Positions 4,198-7,943 of a DNA stretch of 7,943 nucleotides are shown one piece after another (position 1 is the first letter of the stretch; each line of letters opens with the position of its first letter). The translations under genes were made by a program, and so were the position numbers. The stretch covers positions 1 to 7,943 of the forward strand of contig JADLHH010000190.1 in assembly GCA_020848855.1 (NCBI GenBank). Reading direction: 5' to 3'. The notes beneath the pieces are model-generated. The model saw only the letters and a program-made list of their open reading frames with translations. It was not told the origin of the DNA and searched no databases. The DNA is from Anaerolineae bacterium. Its GTDB lineage: Bacteria > Chloroflexota > Anaerolineae > Aggregatilineales > Phototrophicaceae.

Positions 4198-7100
4198 TTG
4201 CAACGGTTAACGCATGTAAAGAACTATGCCCGTACTCCCGATGTCGCCGCACTCCCATCGCTGATCGAAGTGCAGCTTCAGTCGTTCCATTGGTTTCTTG
4301 AGCAGGGGCTTGCCGAACTTTTCGACGAGATCAGCCCGATCGAGAGCTACAACGGCAACCTGAAGCTGTATTTCCCCGGCAACCGACAGGAAGCGCAGGA
4401 ACTGGGACTGCGCTACTGGTTCGAAGAGCCGAAGTACAGTGAGGAAATCTGCCTGGAACGCGACATGTCGTTCGCTGCGCCGCTGTACATCCGCGTCGCG
4501 CTCGTCAACCGCGAAGCGGGCGACGAAGTGGTGCTGTCCGACATCTTCCTGGGCGACTTCCCGATTATGACGGAAAAGGGCACGTTCATTATTAACGGGA
4601 CGGAGCGCGTGGTCGTCAGCCAGCTCATCCGTTCCCCCGGCGTGTATTTCGACGCCGAGGAAGACCGCACGACCGGTCGCCTGCTCTCCAATGCCAAGCT
4701 GATCCCGGATCGCGGCGCGTGGATGGAATTCGAGACCCGCAAGAGCGACTACCTGACGATCAAGTTCAACCGCAAACGCACTATTCCGGTGACGATCCTG
4801 CTGCGCGCGCTGGCGGCAGTCAACGACGCGCTGCCGGACAACATGTCGCCCATCCAGACGGGTAGCGACGAGGAAATCCTCGCGCTGTACGCCGACGTGG
4901 ACAACAACCCGGATCACACCTATATCCAGAGCACGCTGAAGATGGAGCCGATCTGGGAGCCGAAGAAGGATCAGACGGTCGCCCAGGCGGCGCTGATCGA
5001 GTTCTACCGGCGGATGCGCCCCGGCGACCCGCCGACGCTCGACAATGCCCGCGAGTATCTGGTCAGCCAGTTGTTCGACCAGCGGCGCTACGACCTGGAG
5101 CGCGTCGGTCGCTACAAGCTGAACCAGCGCCTGAACCTCGACGGTTCGATCCCGCGCACGACCCGCACGGTGACCAAGAGCGACATCGTCAAGCTGGTCG
5201 AGCGCATGATCATGATCAACAACGGCAAAGCCGGTCCCGACGACATCGACCACCTCGGCAACCGCCGCGTCAAGACCGTCGGCGAGTTGATCCAGAATAA
5301 GCTGCGCATCGGCTTGCGCCGCACCGAGCGCGTCGTCAAGGAACGTATGTCGATCCGCGAATCGGACAACCTGACGCCGGTGACGCTCGTCAATATCCGC
5401 CCGGTTGTCGCCGCCATCCGCGAATTCTTCGGTTCGTCGCAGCTTTCGCAGTTCATGGAGCAGACCAACCCGCTGGCGGAACTCACGCACAAGCGCACGC
5501 TGTCGGCGCTCGGTCCCGGCGGTCTGCGCCGCGAGCGTGCCGGTTTCGACGTGCGCGACGTTCATCACAGCCACTACGGGCGCATCTGCCCGATTGAGAC
5601 GCCGGAAGGTCCGAACATCGGTCTGATCGGTCGTCTGGCGAGCTATGCCCGCGTCAACGAATACGGCTTCGTCGAGACACCGTACCGCGAAGTCATCAAG
5701 TTCCTCGCGCCTGGCGACCCCGACCTGATCGGGCGCGAAATCCGCGAGGATGTGGTGGACGACAAGGGCAAAACAATTGCCGAAGAAGGCGCAATCGTCG
5801 ATGAAGCGCTGGCGAAGAAGCTCGCCAAGATCGACCGCGTGCCGGTGATGCCGTTCGTCGGCACCGACATCGTGTACATGTCTGCCGACCAGGAAGACAA
5901 CTACGTGATTGCGCAGGCGAACGCGCAGTTGGGTCCGCGCCGCGAATTCGTTAACGACCGCGTGTCGTCGCGCCACAACCAGAAATTCCTGGTGTCGCCG
6001 TCCCGCCGCATCGATTACATCGACATCGCGCCCCGGCAGATCGTCGGCATCAGCGCGGCATTGATCCCATTCCTCGAACACGACGACGCCAACCGCGCGC
6101 TGATGGGTTCGAACATGCAGCGCCAGGCGGTTCCCCTGCTCCAGCCCGATGTGCCGATTGTTTCAACCGGCATGGAGAGCCAAGCAGCCTACGACAGCGG
6201 TCAAGTGCTGGTGGCGGACGTGGAAGGCGAGGTCATCAGCGTGCAGGGCGACCGCATCGTGATCCACACGACCGGCGGCGACGAGCGCGTCTACCGTCTG
6301 CGCAAGTACAACCGCTCGAACCAGTCGACCTGTATCGACCAGCGCCCGATCGTCGTCAAGGGGCAGCACATCAACAAGGGCGAAGTGATTGCCGACAGCT
6401 CCTCGACCTATCTCGGCAGCCTGGCGCTCGGTCACGACGTGCTGGGCGCATTCCTGTCGTGGAACGGCGGCAACTACGAAGACGCCCTGCTGATCAGCGA
6501 AGAAATGCTGCGGCAGGATAAATTCACCTCGATTCACATCGAGAAGCACGAAGTGGAAGCCCGCGACACCAAGCTGGGTCCCGAAGAGATCACCTACGAC
6601 ATCCCGAACGTCGGCGAAGACGCGCTGAAAGACCTGGACGAGTTCGGTATCGTGCGCATCGGCGCGGAAGTCGGTCCGAACGACATTCTGGTCGGCAAGA
6701 TTACGCCGAAGGGCGAAAAGGAACTCAGCCCGGAAGAAAAACTGCTGCGAGCGATCTTCGGTGAGAAGGCGCGCGAAGTGAAGGACTCGTCGCTGCGGCT
6801 GCCGCACGGCGAGAAGGGTAAAGTCGTGGACGTGAAGACCTTCACCCGCGACGAACACCCCGACCTGCCAGCAGGCGTCGAGAAGATGGTGCGCGTCAGC
6901 GTCGCCCAGAAGCGTAAGCTGACGGTCGGCGACAAGATGGCAGGTCGTCACGGCAACAAGGGCGTCATCTCCAAGATCGTGCCGATTGAGGACATGCCGT
7001 ATCTGGCGGACGGTCGCTCGTGCGAGATCATCCTGAACCCGCTCGGCGTGCCCGGTCGTATGAACATCGGGCAGGTGCTGGAAATCCACCTCGGTTGGGC

Positions 7101-7943
7101 AGCGGATCGGCTCGGCTTCCGTGCTATCACGCCCGTGTTCGACGGCGCGAAGGAATGGGAAATTCAGGCAGAGATGGGACGCGCCTGGATGATCGACCGG
7201 GCATGGACGGTCATCACCGACCGCGCCTGGGAATGGATTCAGCAGTTCGAGTACAACCCGGAAGAACTGGAAGACGACGACGAAGTGCGCCGCCTTTACA
7301 TCCACGAATGGCTGAGCACCAACGCCAGCTACGACGCGGATCAGCTTCTGCTCGACCCGGTCTACGCCAAGCGCGCCGTCTTCGCGGAGTGGCTGCGTGA
7401 ACAGGGTTACGAGCCGGACGACGTGATCGTGTTCGAAACGGATGGCATCAGCGTCGAAGAACGCCGCCGCCGCGACCAGAACGCCTACGACGCCTCGCTG
7501 CGTCTGTGGATGGCATGGGCAGCGCCGGAAGTCGAAATCCCGCAAGGTCTGGCGACCAAGGAACTGCTCCAGCACGCCGACCGCGTGATGTTCGAAACGG
7601 GTCATGCCGTCCCGGTCTACGGTAAGCAGGTGCTCTACGACGGGCGCACGGGCGAACCATTCGACCAGGCAGTGACCGTTGGCATGATCCATATGCTCAA
7701 GCTGGCGCATCTGGTCGAAGACAAGGTTCACGCGCGTTCGACCGGTCCATACAGCCTCGTCACCCAGCAGCCGTTGGGTGGTAAGGCGCAGTTCGGTGGT
7801 CAGCGCTTCGGTGAAATGGAAGTGTGGGCGCTGGAAGCCTACGGCGCAGCCTACACACTCCAGGAAATGCTCACCGTCAAGTCGGACGACGTGCAGGGGC
7901 GCGTCAAGACTTACGAGGCGATCATCAAGGGTGAGCCGATTGC
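4198..7943 (+). CDS. rpoB: DNA-directed RNA polymerase beta subunit (C-terminal end beyond the window)
   Basis: This is the beta subunit of RNA polymerase, which forms half of the catalytic cleft with beta-prime and holds the rifamycin pocket. The 1248 codons seen run from the N-terminal protrusion ([20 protein letters not shown]) to [15 protein letters not shown] near the edge; perhaps 40-60 residues are missing. Conserved landmarks include [16 protein letters not shown], the rifampicin region at 412-445, [16 protein letters not shown], Glu761-Asp762 (E. coli E813-D814), Lys913 and Lys921 in [12 protein letters not shown] (K1065, K1073) and His1178 in HARSTGPYS (H1237). E. coli insertion SI2 is absent. 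Instead an unusual block of about 140 residues follows VFDGAKE. Arg529 of E. coli is replaced by Thr434. The start is TTG with a strong Shine-Dalgarno. rpoB has its own consensus promoter and no ribosomal protein gene immediately upstream. Identity is certain. Confidence 0.98.
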   Translation, partial: MQRLTHVKNYARTPDVAALPSLIEVQLQSFHWFLEQGLAELFDEISPIESYNGNLKLYFPGNRQEAQELGLRYWFEEPKYSEEICLERDMSFAAPLYIRVALVNREAGDEVVLSDIFLGDFPIMTEKGTFIINGTERVVVSQLIRSPGVYFDAEEDRTTGRLLSNAKLIPDRGAWMEFETRKSDYLTIKFNRKRTIPVTILLRALAAVNDALPDNMSPIQTGSDEEILALYADVDNNPDHTYIQSTLKMEPIWEPKKDQTVAQAALIEFYRRMRPGDPPTLDNAREYLVSQLFDQRRYDLERVGRYKLNQRLNLDGSIPRTTRTVTKSDIVKLVERMIMINNGKAGPDDIDHLGNRRVKTVGELIQNKLRIGLRRTERVVKERMSIRESDNLTPVTLVNIRPVVAAIREFFGSSQLSQFMEQTNPLAELTHKRTLSALGPGGLRRERAGFDVRDVHHSHYGRICPIETPEGPNIGLIGRLASYARVNEYGFVETPYREVIKFLAPGDPDLIGREIREDVVDDKGKTIAEEGAIVDEALAKKLAKIDRVPVMPFVGTDIVYMSADQEDNYVIAQANAQLGPRREFVNDRVSSRHNQKFLVSPSRRIDYIDIAPRQIVGISAALIPFLEHDDANRALMGSNMQRQAVPLLQPDVPIVSTGMESQAAYDSGQVLVADVEGEVISVQGDRIVIHTTGGDERVYRLRKYNRSNQSTCIDQRPIVVKGQHINKGEVIADSSSTYLGSLALGHDVLGAFLSWNGGNYEDALLISEEMLRQDKFTSIHIEKHEVEARDTKLGPEEITYDIPNVGEDALKDLDEFGIVRIGAEVGPNDILVGKITPKGEKELSPEEKLLRAIFGEKAREVKDSSLRLPHGEKGKVVDVKTFTRDEHPDLPAGVEKMVRVSVAQKRKLTVGDKMAGRHGNKGVISKIVPIEDMPYLADGRSCEIILNPLGVPGRMNIGQVLEIHLGWAADRLGFRAITPVFDGAKEWEIQAEMGRAWMIDRAWTVITDRAWEWIQQFEYNPEELEDDDEVRRLYIHEWLSTNASYDADQLLLDPVYAKRAVFAEWLREQGYEPDDVIVFETDGISVEERRRRDQNAYDASLRLWMAWAAPEVEIPQGLATKELLQHADRVMFETGHAVPVYGKQVLYDGRTGEPFDQAVTVGMIHMLKLAHLVEDKVHARSTGPYSLVTQQPLGGKAQFGGQRFGEMEVWALEAYGAAYTLQEMLTVKSDDVQGRVKTYEAIIKGEPI
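5431..5532 (+). other. Rifampicin-pocket region of rpoB (cluster I) with Thr at the Arg529 position
   Basis: Residues 412-445 align without gaps to E. coli 507-540. Q513, F514, H526, S531 and L533 equivalents are kept. Differences include Glu421 for D516, Thr423 for N518, Ala427 for S522 and Thr434 (codon ACG, 5497-5499) for R529. D516 and R529 are drug-contacting positions in rifampicin-polymerase structures. Confidence 0.85.
7156..7632 (+). other. Large lineage-specific insertion in the beta subunit
   Basis: Between VFDGAKE and [10 protein letters not shown] this protein has 159 residues (987-1145), against about 19 in E. coli from memory, so about 140 are extra. The reading frame is unbroken and the flanks are fully conserved. 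The block is Trp-rich (W987, 997, 1003, 1011, 1013, 1038, 1065, 1104, 1107) and strongly acidic around 1022-1029. It starts with three closely spaced RAW motifs (995-1011), followed by alternating helical-looking and charged stretches. It is not the E. coli SI2 insertion, which sits upstream, between HLGMAAK and ATPVFDG. It is probably a surface domain; its function is unknown. Confidence 0.75.

Noticed and set aside
3994..4203. 69-codon minus-strand open frame in the rpoB leader
   Set aside because: It lies opposite the promoter, leader hairpins and rpoB ribosome binding site. No coding signal or motif is visible.
4207..6081. 624-codon open frame on the minus strand
   Set aside because: It is antisense to rpoB, which is certain. 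The protein is low-complexity, rich in Val, Asp, Arg and His, the usual shadow of a GC-rich gene.
6163..7731. 522-codon open frame on the minus strand
   Set aside because: It is antisense to the second half of rpoB, with the same shadow composition and no recognisable motif.

Overview
The window looks like a chromosomal, moderately high-GC housekeeping region of a bacterium. The best guess is Chloroflexota, possibly an Anaerolineae-like lineage. That guess rests on the single-chain glycyl-tRNA synthetase, an rpoB that starts as its own transcription unit with no rplL immediately upstream, and the style of the small sigma-factor operon. No marker gene was compared with a database, so the phylum call is an inference. 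No prophage, transposase, CRISPR array, tRNA or rRNA was seen.

Layout. Positions 1-1518 (minus strand) hold the first 506 codons of a fused alpha-beta glycyl-tRNA synthetase that runs off the left edge. A 171-bp divergent spacer carries its promoter. A plus-strand gene at 1690-2634 encodes a four-helix membrane protein of unknown function. A 224-bp spacer (2635-2858) is rich in inverted repeats, including what looks like a decayed dispersed palindrome. Positions 2859-3862 hold a two-gene operon: an ECF-type sigma factor and, 8 bp later, a small single-pass membrane protein that is probably its regulator. A 335-bp spacer (3863-4197) contains a perfect-consensus sigma-70 promoter (TTGACA, 18 bp, TATAAT), a roughly 135-nt leader and a terminator-like hairpin with a six-T run, then a strong Shine-Dalgarno and a TTG start. 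From 4198 to the right edge runs rpoB, 1248 codons seen, lacking only its C-terminal end.

How the parts fit. Two core information-processing genes (GlyRS and RNA polymerase beta) flank a small regulatory operon and an orphan membrane protein. The sigma factor and its putative membrane partner would form a signal-responsive transcription switch. The beta subunit is the catalytic half of the polymerase that the sigma factor would direct, but nothing here shows a specific functional link.

The most interesting points are as follows. (1) The rpoB leader looks like a transcription attenuator: promoter, a short candidate leader ORF whose stop codon overlaps the base of the terminator stem, the terminator, and then the rpoB ribosome binding site. 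(2) RpoB carries an extra block of about 140 residues, Trp-rich and acidic, just before the conserved [10 protein letters not shown] segment. (3) The rifampicin pocket has Thr at the position of E. coli Arg529, suggesting natural rifamycin resistance.
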